DNA of 48,419 nucleotides, from NCBI GenBank assembly GCA_002339265.1, contig DDKG01000313.1, forward strand, positions 1 to 48,419, in the 5' to 3' direction. Position 1 is the first letter of the stretch. Each line of letters begins with the position of its first letter. The stretch comes from Massilia sp. UBA2604 (lineage in GTDB: Bacteria; Pseudomonadota; Gammaproteobacteria; Burkholderiales; Burkholderiaceae_D). The notes under the pieces are model-generated. The model was given only the letters and a program-made list of their open reading frames with translations, was not told the origin of the DNA and searched no databases. A program made the translations under genes and the position numbers. Below are positions 7,837 through 13,059 of this stretch, one piece after another.

Positions 7837-8069
7837 AGAACGCCCCTTTCCACGCCCAGGAGCTTGGCCGCGAGCCGGGCCATGCGCTGGTGCTCGGCGT
7901 TCAGCATGCAGATTGCCTCGATGCGCGCGTCGTCGATCGCCCGGATGTTCTGCTCGCTCAGCGCGAGCTGGTGGCGGATCACGGCCAGGCGCAGCGGCTT
8001 GAGCAGCTTGCGCGCCAGGCGGCGGATGACGCGGAACGGGCCGCGGTGGATGCGGGTGGCGGCGATCAT
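7833..8069 (-). CDS. small hypothetical phage protein (78 aa)
   Basis: The product is unrecognised. It is a 78-residue basic protein starting with an Arg-rich helix (IHRGPFRVIRRLARKLLKPL) followed by a leucine/alanine-rich helical half. The ATG overlaps the preceding stop and the stop overlaps the next GTG, so it is embedded in the coupled early operon. Confidence 0.6.
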   Translation of the reverse strand: MIAATRIHRGPFRVIRRLARKLLKPLRLAVIRHQLALSEQNIRAIDDARIEAICMLNAEHQRMARLAAKLLGVERGVL

Positions 8070-8272
8070 TGGGCCCTCGCTTTCAGCATCGCGTCCGCCC
8101 AGCGGTATGCGTTTTCTGCAGTCGGCTGGATGGTGTTCGGGTTGCTGTTGCTGGCGGTGGCCATGGCCTGCATCGCCCGCGCCGCGAAGTAGTCGCGCAG
8201 AGACATGCCGTTGAACTGGTTGTCAGCACTGGCCCCGACGATCGGGAATGCTGGGTCGCTGTAATCTTTCAT
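8066..8272 (-). CDS. small hypothetical phage protein (68 aa)
   Basis: The 68-residue product starts MKDYSDPAFPIV and contains GMSLRDYFAARAMQAM, a pattern common in short early-region proteins of temperate phages of Proteobacteria; the function is unknown. The start at 8272 is preceded by AGGAGCAGAGGG. An in-frame upstream extension is Arg/His-rich and lacks coding character. Confidence 0.7.
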   Translation of the reverse strand: MKDYSDPAFPIVGASADNQFNGMSLRDYFAARAMQAMATASNSNPNTIQPTAENAYRWADAMLKARAQ

Positions 8273-8416
8273 CCCTCTGCTCCTGTTATGGCGCCGGCGC
8301 GGCCGGCTTCGATGTCTGTGCCGTCTTTCCGGCTGCCAGGGCATGCTCAGTTCCCACTGTCCCGTTCACTGACCCGGGCAAGGCAATCCGCGCGTTTCGG
8401 GGCGCGGCGCGCCGTC

Positions 8417-8800
8417 TTACACTGGTGCTGGCCTGACTATCTCGGCCGTGTCGGGGATCTCGTCACGCCAGATTTGCGGAATCTCGCCGCCGTGCCACAC
8501 GTTGTTGCTAACCCACTCGCGCGACCCGTCCAGCATGCGGAAGTGGAAGCGGTGACCAGCAAAACCGAGAAATCGCCCGTCGCCGGGGTTTTCAACATTC
8601 CCGCCGTCCGTGTAGATGTTTCCGCCAGCAACAACCGCCGTACTGTGGTGGTGGCGGTTCGGCGTTTTCACCGGGTCGTTGAGGAAGCGCCAGTAGAAGT
8701 CACAGCTAAAGCAGAGCTGCCGCGCCGTGAGGTCCGCGCTCGTTTTCTCGTTGTAGTGGCACTCTTCCTGGTCGCCACACTTCACGCAGGTATGGCTCAT
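8417..8800 (-). CDS. zinc-binding hypothetical protein (127 aa)
   Basis: The 127-residue product begins with CVKCGDQEEC and has CFSCDFYWRFL further on, a likely Cys4 zinc site within the first 40 residues. The remainder (GFAGHRFHFRMLDGSREW, VWHGGEIPQIWRD) looks like a beta-rich domain found in phage early regions whose function I cannot name. The ATG overlaps the upstream stop by 4 bp. The 144 bp between this gene and the next leftward gene hold only a weak 27-codon frame. Confidence 0.65.
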   Translation of the reverse strand: MSHTCVKCGDQEECHYNEKTSADLTARQLCFSCDFYWRFLNDPVKTPNRHHHSTAVVAGGNIYTDGGNVENPGDGRFLGFAGHRFHFRMLDGSREWVSNNVWHGGEIPQIWRDEIPDTAEIVRPAPV

Positions 8801-9144
8801 GCCGCCACCCGGTCGAGATAGCGGTGCGCACGCTCAACCAGCGTTGGCTGGCGGTTGCGGCGCGCACGTTCCGCGAGGTCCTTCTCGGCCTGCTTACCGC
8901 CCAGCTCCAGGGCCATGCGCTGCAGTAGGTCAAGCATCGCGTTCTCGCCGCGCGCCGTGCGCTGCAACAGCTCGGCCAGCGCTTGGCTGTCGCCCAGGTA
9001 CGGGTCGATGTTCTCGATCATGTCCGCCGTGTTCAGCTTACCGCCGGCCTTGATCGCTTCGAGGATCATGAAAGCCTTCTCGCGGGTCAGCTTGTCCAGC
9101 TCGGCTTGGTATTGCAGGTCATCGTCTTGGTCGGCTCGGGCCAT
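8797..9144 (-). CDS. first gene of the left operon, hypothetical (115 aa)
   Basis: The product is unrecognised: 115 residues, highly charged and predicted helical (DDLQYQAELDKLTREKAF, ALAELLQRTARGENAMLDL). The ATG has AGGAG eight bases upstream, in the transcript leader that starts at the operator-covered promoter 40-75 bp away. As the first gene downstream of the left promoter it occupies the place of lambda N, but it shows no arginine-rich RNA-binding motif at the N-terminus, so I do not call it an antiterminator. Confidence 0.7.
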   Translation of the reverse strand: MARADQDDDLQYQAELDKLTREKAFMILEAIKAGGKLNTADMIENIDPYLGDSQALAELLQRTARGENAMLDLLQRMALELGGKQAEKDLAERARRNRQPTLVERAHRYLDRVAA

Positions 9145-9191
9145 CGTCTTCTCCTGGTGCGCCCTGCTGGGCTCGGTTGCGATGGAGTTAC

Positions 9192-9218
9192 TTTATAGCG
9201 AATCGCTAAACTGCGCAA
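9192..9218 (-). promoter_or_regulatory. left early promoter (PL-like)
   Basis: Reading leftward, TTGCGC (9213-9218) and TATAAA (9192-9197) are separated by 15 bp; using CTTGCG or TCTTGC shifts the spacing to 16-17 bp. Operator OL1 overlaps the -10 box, so the repressor would block it. The leader runs into the ATG at 9144. Confidence 0.7.
9196..9208. promoter_or_regulatory. operator OL1
   Basis: TAGCGAATCGCTA is a 13-bp near-perfect palindrome, identical to the operator at 11413-11425. It covers the -10 region of the left promoter. Consensus with the other sites is TAGCGnnnCGCTA. Confidence 0.85.
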
Positions 9219-9228
9219 GAGAAAAATG

Positions 9229-9241
9229 TAGCGTTGCGCTA
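9229..9241. promoter_or_regulatory. operator OL2
   Basis: TAGCGTTGCGCTA matches TAGCGnnnCGCTA in both arms. Its centre is 33 bp (about three helical turns) from OL1, on the same face of the helix, which would allow cooperative repressor binding. Confidence 0.8.
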
Positions 9242-9284
9242 AATTGTTGCGGTAGACTGGCTCCCGCACTGGATGGTCCAGGCG

Positions 9285-9309
9285 AAAAAAAAGCCCGCGC
9301 GTGGCGGGC
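9285..9309 (-). terminator. leftward intrinsic terminator
   Basis: On the minus strand a GCCCGC/GCGGGC stem (9293-9309) with a 5-base loop is followed by eight T (complement of A 9285-9292). It would end the transcript that carries the repressor and the three genes after it, before it reaches the left promoter. Read rightward it forms a hairpin 12 bases before the start of the gene at 9322. Confidence 0.75.
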
Positions 9310-9321
9310 ATGGAGGATGGG

Positions 9322-9705
9322 ATGTCAAAGAAGAACCGGGTTGTTGCGTCGATCACGATCCACGTGACCGAGAACGGCACCTATAAGGTGGGCGAGGTGA
9401 TGGGCGAACTACGGCGCCATCGGCACGACCTGACGTGGACGCAGGCCAAACACGCAATCAAGGAATTTCGTGCGACCACCGCGAAGACTGCCGATGGTAG
9501 TCAAGCACAGGCGCATATCCAGGCGCTCAAGAAAGCCCTTGCGACTAGCTTCCCGACTTTCCAGTCGCCTGTGCAATCAATTCAGCCGCCATGTGCTCAA
9601 ATCCCTCAAGGTACGCATCGCTTGCTGATGATCCCAGTAGGCCAGTGCGGCTGCGCTCAAGGGCCCCAGACAACAAAACAGCAGTTCGGGCATCAGAACC
9701 GCTAA
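9322..9705 (+). CDS. small rightward protein opposite the lysogenic operon
   Basis: GGAGG eight bases before ATG 9322 and a well-formed N-terminal domain (MSKKNRVVASITIHVTENG, YKVGEVMGELRRHRHDLTW, TQAKHAIKEFRATT) argue for a real gene. The family is not recognised. The last 50-odd codons are Gln/Pro-rich and antisense to the leftward gene at 9545-9772, so the C-terminus looks degenerate or incidental. A rightward terminator follows at 9817-9842. The promoter is not clear. Confidence 0.5.
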   Translation: MSKKNRVVASITIHVTENGTYKVGEVMGELRRHRHDLTWTQAKHAIKEFRATTAKTADGSQAQAHIQALKKALATSFPTFQSPVQSIQPPCAQIPQGTHRLLMIPVGQCGCAQGPQTTKQQFGHQNR

Positions 9706-9772
9706 CTGCCATCAAGCATTTAATAGCATCCATCTGCGCCACGATAGATCCATTCAAAATGTCTAGGCGCAT
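9545..9772 (-). CDS. small soluble protein, distal gene of lysogenic operon
   Basis: This 75-residue protein (MRLDILNGSIVAQMDAIKCL, SGDARTAVLL-type helix, DAYLEGFEHMAAELIAQATG) has a regular helical composition and is more protein-like than the opposite frame over the shared bases. I do not recognise a family. No good Shine-Dalgarno precedes ATG 9772; a downstream start is possible. It is the last gene before the leftward terminator at 9285-9309 and is probably cotranscribed with the repressor. Confidence 0.5.
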   Translation of the reverse strand: MRLDILNGSIVAQMDAIKCLMAVSGSDARTAVLLSGALERSRTGLLGSSASDAYLEGFEHMAAELIAQATGKSGS

Positions 9773-9816
9773 TTACAATTGCTGCAGTTCTGTAATTGCC
9801 ATATTCAATCTCCACT

Positions 9817-9842
9817 CCCCGCCACGGCGGGGATTATTTTTT
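9817..9842 (+). terminator. rightward intrinsic terminator
   Basis: CCCCGCC (9817-9823), AC and GGCGGGG (9826-9832) form a perfect 7-bp stem followed by ATTATTTTTT. It is placed to end the rightward transcript of the 9322 gene. It overlaps the 3' end of the leftward gene at 9834. Confidence 0.75.
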
Positions 9843-10085
9843 GGTGGCCGCTTTATATCGCCAGAATGCCAAGGGTAGAAACAGAAGCAATGTGCCAGCG
9901 ATCATATCCGGTGGCGCTGGCGATGCGAAGAGTAGTAGCAGGCAGACGGCAAGTGATACTGCATAAGCAACCCAAAGCCTCCGCGAGAGCGCAGCAATTC
10001 TACTAAGTGCGGCTGCCACAATCACGAATATCGCAAACGTCATCAGCAACTGGCCGAAAGCGCGGCCATAGTCAAATGGTTCCAT
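9834..10085 (-). CDS. small three-helix membrane protein in lysogenic operon
   Basis: The 83-residue product has three hydrophobic segments: about 12-32 (LLMTFAIFVIVAAALS), 37-54 (LWVAYAVSLAVCLLLLF) and 60-75 (MIAGTLLLFLPLAF), with basic residues between the first two and at the C-terminus (KAATKK). This predicts an inner-membrane protein. AGGA lies six bases before ATG 10085. It is downstream of the repressor gene on the same strand, the location of lambda rexB, also a membrane protein; any sequence relation to RexB is not evident, so exclusion function is only inferred from position and topology. Confidence 0.65.
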   Translation of the reverse strand: MEPFDYGRAFGQLLMTFAIFVIVAAALSRIAALSRRLWVAYAVSLAVCLLLLFASPAPPDMIAGTLLLFLPLAFWRYKAATKK

Positions 10086-10109
10086 TTAGATTCCTAGGCG
10101 AGTGTTGAT

Positions 10110-10604
10110 CTACAGAATTTGCGATGCTGGATTTTTTGCCTTACTTCCCTTGATCGGAGGGGTGCGAGCTTTCCGAATTGCCGCAGTTGCGCCTGAGCAG
10201 TCAAACCTCGAAACGCTAAACTGACCATTTTGTAATGGCACAGCGAAGCCTATCTCTCCTCCCCCTTCGAAGCCTAGAACCGACATATTGAGATCGTCGA
10301 GGAACATCATCCTGGTGCCAGCCACAGTGGCGCATGTCGCGTCAGTGTAATTGGCACCGGCCGCAGAATTAATCAGTACCGGGAATTTCCCGTTCTCATC
10401 GCACGTGAGGCTCCATGAAAAATATGCGCTGCATGAATTTGTGGATGCAAAACAGAGAACACCCGCGACCTCTCCATTTCTATTTGTGGTCTTGGCTATT
10501 TGCACATCGCCACCATCAATTATGACCTCCCATGCTCCTATTTTTTCGGAGGCGTCGGCCCCAATCGCCAATGACATCAGCGCGGCGCATATAAAGAGTT
10601 TCAT
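10110..10604 (-). CDS. secreted Cys-containing protein, lysogenic cargo
   Basis: The 164-residue product starts with a signal peptide (MKLFICAALMSLAIG, probable cleavage after ADA at residue 19), so it is predicted to be periplasmic or exported. The mature part has at least five Cys (in VLCF, NSCS, LTCDE, ATCAT, FDCSG), suggesting disulfides, and a beta-rich look (GAWEVIIDGGDVQIAK). A GGGAG precedes ATG 10604. The base composition is visibly AT-richer than the flanking phage genes, suggesting separate acquisition. It lies directly downstream of the repressor and is likely expressed in the lysogen. Family unknown. Confidence 0.65.
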   Translation of the reverse strand: MKLFICAALMSLAIGADASEKIGAWEVIIDGGDVQIAKTTNRNGEVAGVLCFASTNSCSAYFSWSLTCDENGKFPVLINSAAGANYTDATCATVAGTRMMFLDDLNMSVLGFEGGGEIGFAVPLQNGQFSVSRFDCSGATAAIRKARTPPIKGSKAKNPASQIL

Positions 10605-10635
10605 TTCGCTCCCTAGTTATATTTGTTTGTTCTTA

Positions 10636-11352
10636 TCAGACTAATTTTTGCTTCACCTCAGTCACGACTCCAATCACAACCAACGTTTCCTGATCACTCC
10701 GAAGCGTCGGAAAGTCGTCATTCAGAGGAACAAGTTCAAAAATCTCATTTCCATTCGAATCTATACCGCGCGGCCGATATTTCTTGAACGTCGCCTGATT
10801 ACTGCCATTGCGCGCCACAACGAAATTACCTGGGCCTGGCGAGCGATCAGGGTCAACGAACAGCCGATCGCCGGGCTGGAACCGTGGCGACATCGACATC
10901 CCCTCCACGTCGAGGCAGAACGCCCAGCGGGATAGCTTCTGGTCTTCCGTGTATTCGATTGCGTACCCATCACCCGGCTCATACGGGTTCTCCATGTCGC
11001 GCAGTGCACCGGCTTGAACCGAGGAAATTACCGGAATCGGGCGAGATGCGAGCATCACAGGGGTAACGTTCATATCAAATGGGCGCACTTCGCTATCGGC
11101 CCCAGTCTCTTTCTGGAACAAGTGCGACTTGTCCATCCATCCACGCGGCTCCCCAAGTGCAGCCTCGATTCGGCGCGCCATAGCGTCGCCCATCATCTTC
11201 GGCGTGCCCGACTTGCTGTCTGGCGTCCTGTTGCGGATCTGGCTCAAGTACGCGGCCGAGGTCTTGGCGGCCTCCGCGAGCTTAGCCGCTGTCCCGAGGC
11301 GCTTGATCGCCACCTCCAGATTTTCTCGCCTGATTTCATCGTTTGCTTGCAT
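10636..11352 (-). CDS. cI: CI-type repressor with LexA/S24 autocleavage domain
   Basis: The 238-residue protein has an N-terminal helix-turn-helix (RLGTAAKLAEAAKTSAAYLS, residues about 18-40) and a C-terminal S24 peptidase domain. The cleavage pair is Ala114-Gly115 (SVQAGALRD), the nucleophile Ser153 in GMSMSP and the general base Lys190 in ATFKKY. It should hold the prophage silent at the TAGCGnnnCGCTA operators and be inactivated by RecA-stimulated self-cleavage. ATG 11352 is chosen because the -10 box at 11361-11366 would place the start of transcription within a few bases of it; upstream in-frame codons overlap the operators and promoter. Confidence 0.92.
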   Translation of the reverse strand: MQANDEIRRENLEVAIKRLGTAAKLAEAAKTSAAYLSQIRNRTPDSKSGTPKMMGDAMARRIEAALGEPRGWMDKSHLFQKETGADSEVRPFDMNVTPVMLASRPIPVISSVQAGALRDMENPYEPGDGYAIEYTEDQKLSRWAFCLDVEGMSMSPRFQPGDRLFVDPDRSPGPGNFVVARNGSNQATFKKYRPRGIDSNGNEIFELVPLNDDFPTLRSDQETLVVIGVVTEVKQKLV

Positions 11353-11360
11353 CCGAGCAT

Positions 11361-11389
11361 TACATAGCAGATCGCTAAACTTTGAAATA
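11361..11389 (-). promoter_or_regulatory. repressor maintenance promoter (PRM-like)
   Basis: Reading leftward, TATGTA (11361-11366) is a good -10 box; 17 bp upstream the hexamer TATTTC (11384-11389) is a poor -35, as expected for a promoter that needs activation by bound repressor. Predicted transcription begins about two bases before the repressor ATG, so the mRNA would be leaderless or nearly so. Confidence 0.6.
11365..11377. promoter_or_regulatory. operator OR3
   Basis: TAGCAGATCGCTA has one mismatch to TAGCGnnnCGCTA. It overlaps the repressor promoter -10 region, so binding here would shut off repressor synthesis. Its centre (11371) is exactly 24 bp from the next site. Confidence 0.75.
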
Positions 11390-11401
11390 TGCGATTCGCT
11401 A
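11389..11401. promoter_or_regulatory. operator OR2
   Basis: ATGCGATTCGCTA keeps one full half-site (CGCTA) and GCG of the other. Its centre (11395) is 24 bp from both neighbouring sites. It ends at the -35 of the rightward promoter, suited to repression of cro and activation of the repressor gene. Confidence 0.65.
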
Positions 11402-11429
11402 TTGACGTTATTTAGCGAATCGCTATACT
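11402..11429 (+). promoter_or_regulatory. right early promoter (PR-like)
   Basis: TTGACG (11402-11407), a 16-bp spacer and TATACT (11424-11429) make a strong sigma-70 promoter. Operator OR1 fills the spacer and touches the -10. The predicted start of transcription (about 11436-11438) coincides with the cro ATG at 11438. Confidence 0.85.
11413..11425. promoter_or_regulatory. operator OR1
   Basis: TAGCGAATCGCTA is identical to OL1. It lies inside the rightward promoter, overlapping the -10 box by two bases. Its centre (11419) is 24 bp from OR2. Confidence 0.85.
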
Positions 11430-11437
11430 GTCTTCCT

Positions 11438-11674
11438 ATGGACATCAAAACCTACCTCTCTCAAGAACGCGGCCGCCAGGCGTCTCTGGCTAAGGCCATT
11501 GGCGCCCATGCGCCGGACATCAGTCGATGGGCGGATGGCACAAGGCCAATTCCCTTCGTACATGGCGCAGCAATCGAGGCCGCGACTGGCGGCCTTGTGA
11601 CGCGTAAGGAGATGTTCCCGAACGACTGGCAGCGCTATTGGCCTGAGCTGGTCGACCAATCCCAGCCGCAGTAA
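11438..11674 (+). CDS. cro: Cro/YdaS-like repressor
   Basis: The 78-residue DNA-binding protein has a helix-turn-helix (RQASLAKAIGAHAPDISRWA, residues about 13-32) and a trailing motif with GGLVTRKEMFPNDWQRYWPEL, the signature of the YdaS/Cro family of phage regulators. It should oppose the CI repressor at the shared operators and commit the phage to lytic growth. ATG 11438 starts eight bases after the -10 box, so there is no room for a ribosome binding site and the message is probably leaderless. A terminator hairpin includes its stop codon. Confidence 0.85.
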   Translation: MDIKTYLSQERGRQASLAKAIGAHAPDISRWADGTRPIPFVHGAAIEAATGGLVTRKEMFPNDWQRYWPELVDQSQPQ

Positions 11675-11689
11675 CCCCTGCGGCTTTTT
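11665..11689 (+). terminator. terminator overlapping the cro stop (tR1-like)
   Basis: GCCGCAG (11665-11671) and CTGCGGC (11678-11684) form a 7-bp stem with a 6-base loop, followed by TTTTT. The TAA of cro lies in the loop. It would end most rightward transcripts after cro, as lambda tR1 does, implying that the right early genes need read-through or antitermination. Confidence 0.75.
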
Positions 11690-11691
11690 CG

Positions 11692-11722
11692 TGGGCAGAA
11701 AGTTGCCCAAGGGCTCATGCCC
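11692..11722 (+). promoter_or_regulatory. tandem hairpins after the cro terminator
   Basis: TGGGCA (11692-11697), GAAAGT and TGCCCA (11704-11709) form a short perfect hairpin with a GAAA-containing loop, followed by GGGC-TCAT-GCCC (11711-11722). The first resembles a boxB element in stem and loop size, but it is downstream rather than upstream of the terminator and no boxA is evident. Confidence 0.3.
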
Positions 11723-11764
11723 AGCACCACCCACCCCGTAACCCGCATCACCAAGGAGAAGTAA

Positions 11765-12037
11765 ATGAAGAACCCGAGCCCGACCCTGATCGAAGCCGCG
11801 TTGGCGAACTTAGACGACGGACCGCGCGACCAGATCATCCGAGTTCGCGCGACCCAGAAGCAGAAGGACATGTTCGCCAAGTGTTCGGCTGCGAAGGGCC
11901 TGCCAAGCGCTACGCACGCTCACCTTCTGCTCATGCGTGCTGTAAGCGCCCATGTTAGGCCGCGTCACCCAGTGCGTACAGGGGCCGGTCGTGGGCCAGT
12001 TGGCCGCGCGATGGCCTCGGGCCGGAGGCACCTTTAA
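11765..12037 (+). CDS. hypothetical early protein (90 aa)
   Basis: AAGGAG seven bases before ATG 11765 supports the start. The N-terminal 60 residues (MKNPSPTLIEAALANLDDG, IIRVRATQKQKDMFAKCSAA) resemble the short ribbon-helix-helix-like proteins that begin R-V-x-x-x-x-K, which would suggest DNA binding, but I cannot assign a family. The last 30 residues are Arg/Gly-rich (RTGAGRGPVGRAMASGRR) and look out of frame, so a late frameshift is possible. It is the first gene of the right early operon after the cro terminator. Confidence 0.55.
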   Translation: MKNPSPTLIEAALANLDDGPRDQIIRVRATQKQKDMFAKCSAAKGLPSATHAHLLLMRAVSAHVRPRHPVRTGAGRGPVGRAMASGRRHL

Positions 12038-12068
12038 TGGCTTCCGGCTTCGCGGCCAGGAGACAGGC

Positions 12069-12097
12069 AAAAAAACGGCCCGGGTAGAGACCGGGCC
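12069..12097 (-). terminator. poly-A plus GC hairpin before an RBS (leftward terminator shape)
   Basis: Seven A (12069-12075) precede GGCCCGG (12077-12083), a 7-base loop and CCGGGCC (12091-12097). On the minus strand this is an ideal terminator (stem then T-run), yet no leftward gene lies to its right. On the plus strand it is a hairpin immediately before the AAGGA ribosome binding site of the gene at 12115. The arrangement repeats that at 9285-9321. Confidence 0.5.
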
Positions 12098-12114
12098 ATG
12101 AAAGGATTTCAACA

Positions 12115-12315
12115 GTGAGCACATTATCACCCGAAAACCACGCGGCGACAAAGGTAATCGCCAAGGCGTGTAGCTGGGCCGACCAGCGGCGCACCATGCG
12201 CGAGGCGACCGAGGACCAGAAGGGCCGCGCAATCGGTCGTTTCGCCAAGAGCAGCGACGAGCTGGCCGAGGCCGTCGAGAAGTACCGCAAAGCGGGAAAG
12301 GCCGGACAGCCATGA
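12115..12315 (+). CDS. small hypothetical early protein (66 aa)
   Basis: GTG 12115 follows AAGGA by ten bases. The product is a charged helical protein (ACSWADQRRTMREATEDQKG, DELAEAVEKYRKAGKAG) with no family I recognise. Its stop overlaps the start of the next gene by 4 bp (ATGA). Confidence 0.55.
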   Translation: MSTLSPENHAATKVIAKACSWADQRRTMREATEDQKGRAIGRFAKSSDELAEAVEKYRKAGKAGQP

Positions 12316-12512
12316 CAGACCAGATCGCCACCCGCAAGATGATGTTCGACCGTGGCGCCGCCGCCTTCGTCAAAGGCCTGGGCGCCAACGACCACGGCAT
12401 GAATCCCGGCGCGCCTGCCATCACCGAATGGCAGAACGGTTGGCATAACGCCCGCCGCGCCTACATGCGCGCCACCCAGCAGCAGGCTGAGCTGGTGAAG
12501 GCGGCGCCATGA
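12312..12512 (+). CDS. RMF/CrpP-like small protein
   Basis: The 66-residue product has the spaced pattern of the ribosome modulation factor/CrpP family: RGAAAFVKGLGANDHGMNP followed by EWQNGWHNARRAYM, that is A-x(3)-G...N-P...W-x-x-G-W-x-x-A-R. RMF inactivates ribosomes as 100S dimers in E. coli; many phage and plasmid members are of unknown role. Coupled by ATGA overlaps on both sides. Confidence 0.6.
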   Translation: MTDQIATRKMMFDRGAAAFVKGLGANDHGMNPGAPAITEWQNGWHNARRAYMRATQQQAELVKAAP

Positions 12513-12763
12513 CGAACCTCGTCAGCATCCAGAAATGGCTCGGACAAGGCAGCACCCCGTTGTCGCCCGAGTCCATTCAATTCACCACCCGGCCGGCCAA
12601 GTCCTGCCGCGGCTGCCTGTTCCAGGACCAGCATTCCTCCATCTGTGATCGCGCCTGCCAAGCCGCCGAGAAGGCCGAGCTCGAACACTGCGAGCGCGGC
12701 TTCATCTATGTCGAGAAGAAGGTCGATCCGCGCCAGGTCTCGCTGATCGAGCGGGAGCACTGA
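12509..12763 (+). CDS. Cys-rich hypothetical protein (84 aa)
   Basis: The product has four or five spaced Cys (CRGCLFQDQHSSICDRAC, then EHCERGF), suggesting a small zinc-binding fold within residues 32-62. The family is unknown. The ATG overlaps the preceding stop; the next gene starts three bases after this stop. Confidence 0.55.
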   Translation: MTNLVSIQKWLGQGSTPLSPESIQFTTRPAKSCRGCLFQDQHSSICDRACQAAEKAELEHCERGFIYVEKKVDPRQVSLIEREH

Positions 12764-12765
12764 CC

Positions 12766-13059
12766 ATGCGTGATTACTGGACCGACCACAACGGCAAATC
12801 CTGGATCGTCCCACAGATCCTGGGCCGCCTCAAGATGCGCATTCCCGCCCATGCGGCTCTGCGCGACTACGTAATTCATCGCGATAACTACACCTGCAAG
12901 GCGTGCGGCTCCACCGACAGGATGGCCTTGGTCGCGGATCACGTTGTATCGCGCCGAAATGGTGGAGCACACCATCCGGACAACATGCAGTGCCTCTGCC
13001 AGTCCTGCAACTGCCGTAAGGCAGGCCTGATCGACTCGAAAGGGGCCCAGCATGGCTAG
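12766..13059 (+). CDS. HNH endonuclease
   Basis: The 97-residue protein has the canonical HNH layout: YTCKACGS (first zinc pair), ALVADHVVSRRNGG (His-Asp and active-site region), HHPDNMQCLCQSCN (second zinc pair). It resembles McrA-type HNH enzymes. It overlaps the replication gene start by 8 bp. A role in homing, nicking or host-DNA degradation cannot be distinguished. Confidence 0.85.
   Translation: MRDYWTDHNGKSWIVPQILGRLKMRIPAHAALRDYVIHRDNYTCKACGSTDRMALVADHVVSRRNGGAHHPDNMQCLCQSCNCRKAGLIDSKGAQHG

Noticed and set aside
8286..8369. 27-codon GTG frame in the 144-bp gap before the 8272 gene
   Set aside because: It has no ribosome binding site and a Pro/Ala-rich low-complexity product; there is no support beyond being open.
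8797..9144. Lambda N-type antiterminator at the first left gene
   Set aside because: The position fits but the protein lacks an N-terminal arginine-rich motif and is longer and more acidic than N-class proteins.
11692..11709. Formal nut/boxB site
   Set aside because: The hairpin has a GAAA-containing loop but lies after the terminator, lacks a boxA, and no N-like protein is visible, so it is listed only as a hairpin.
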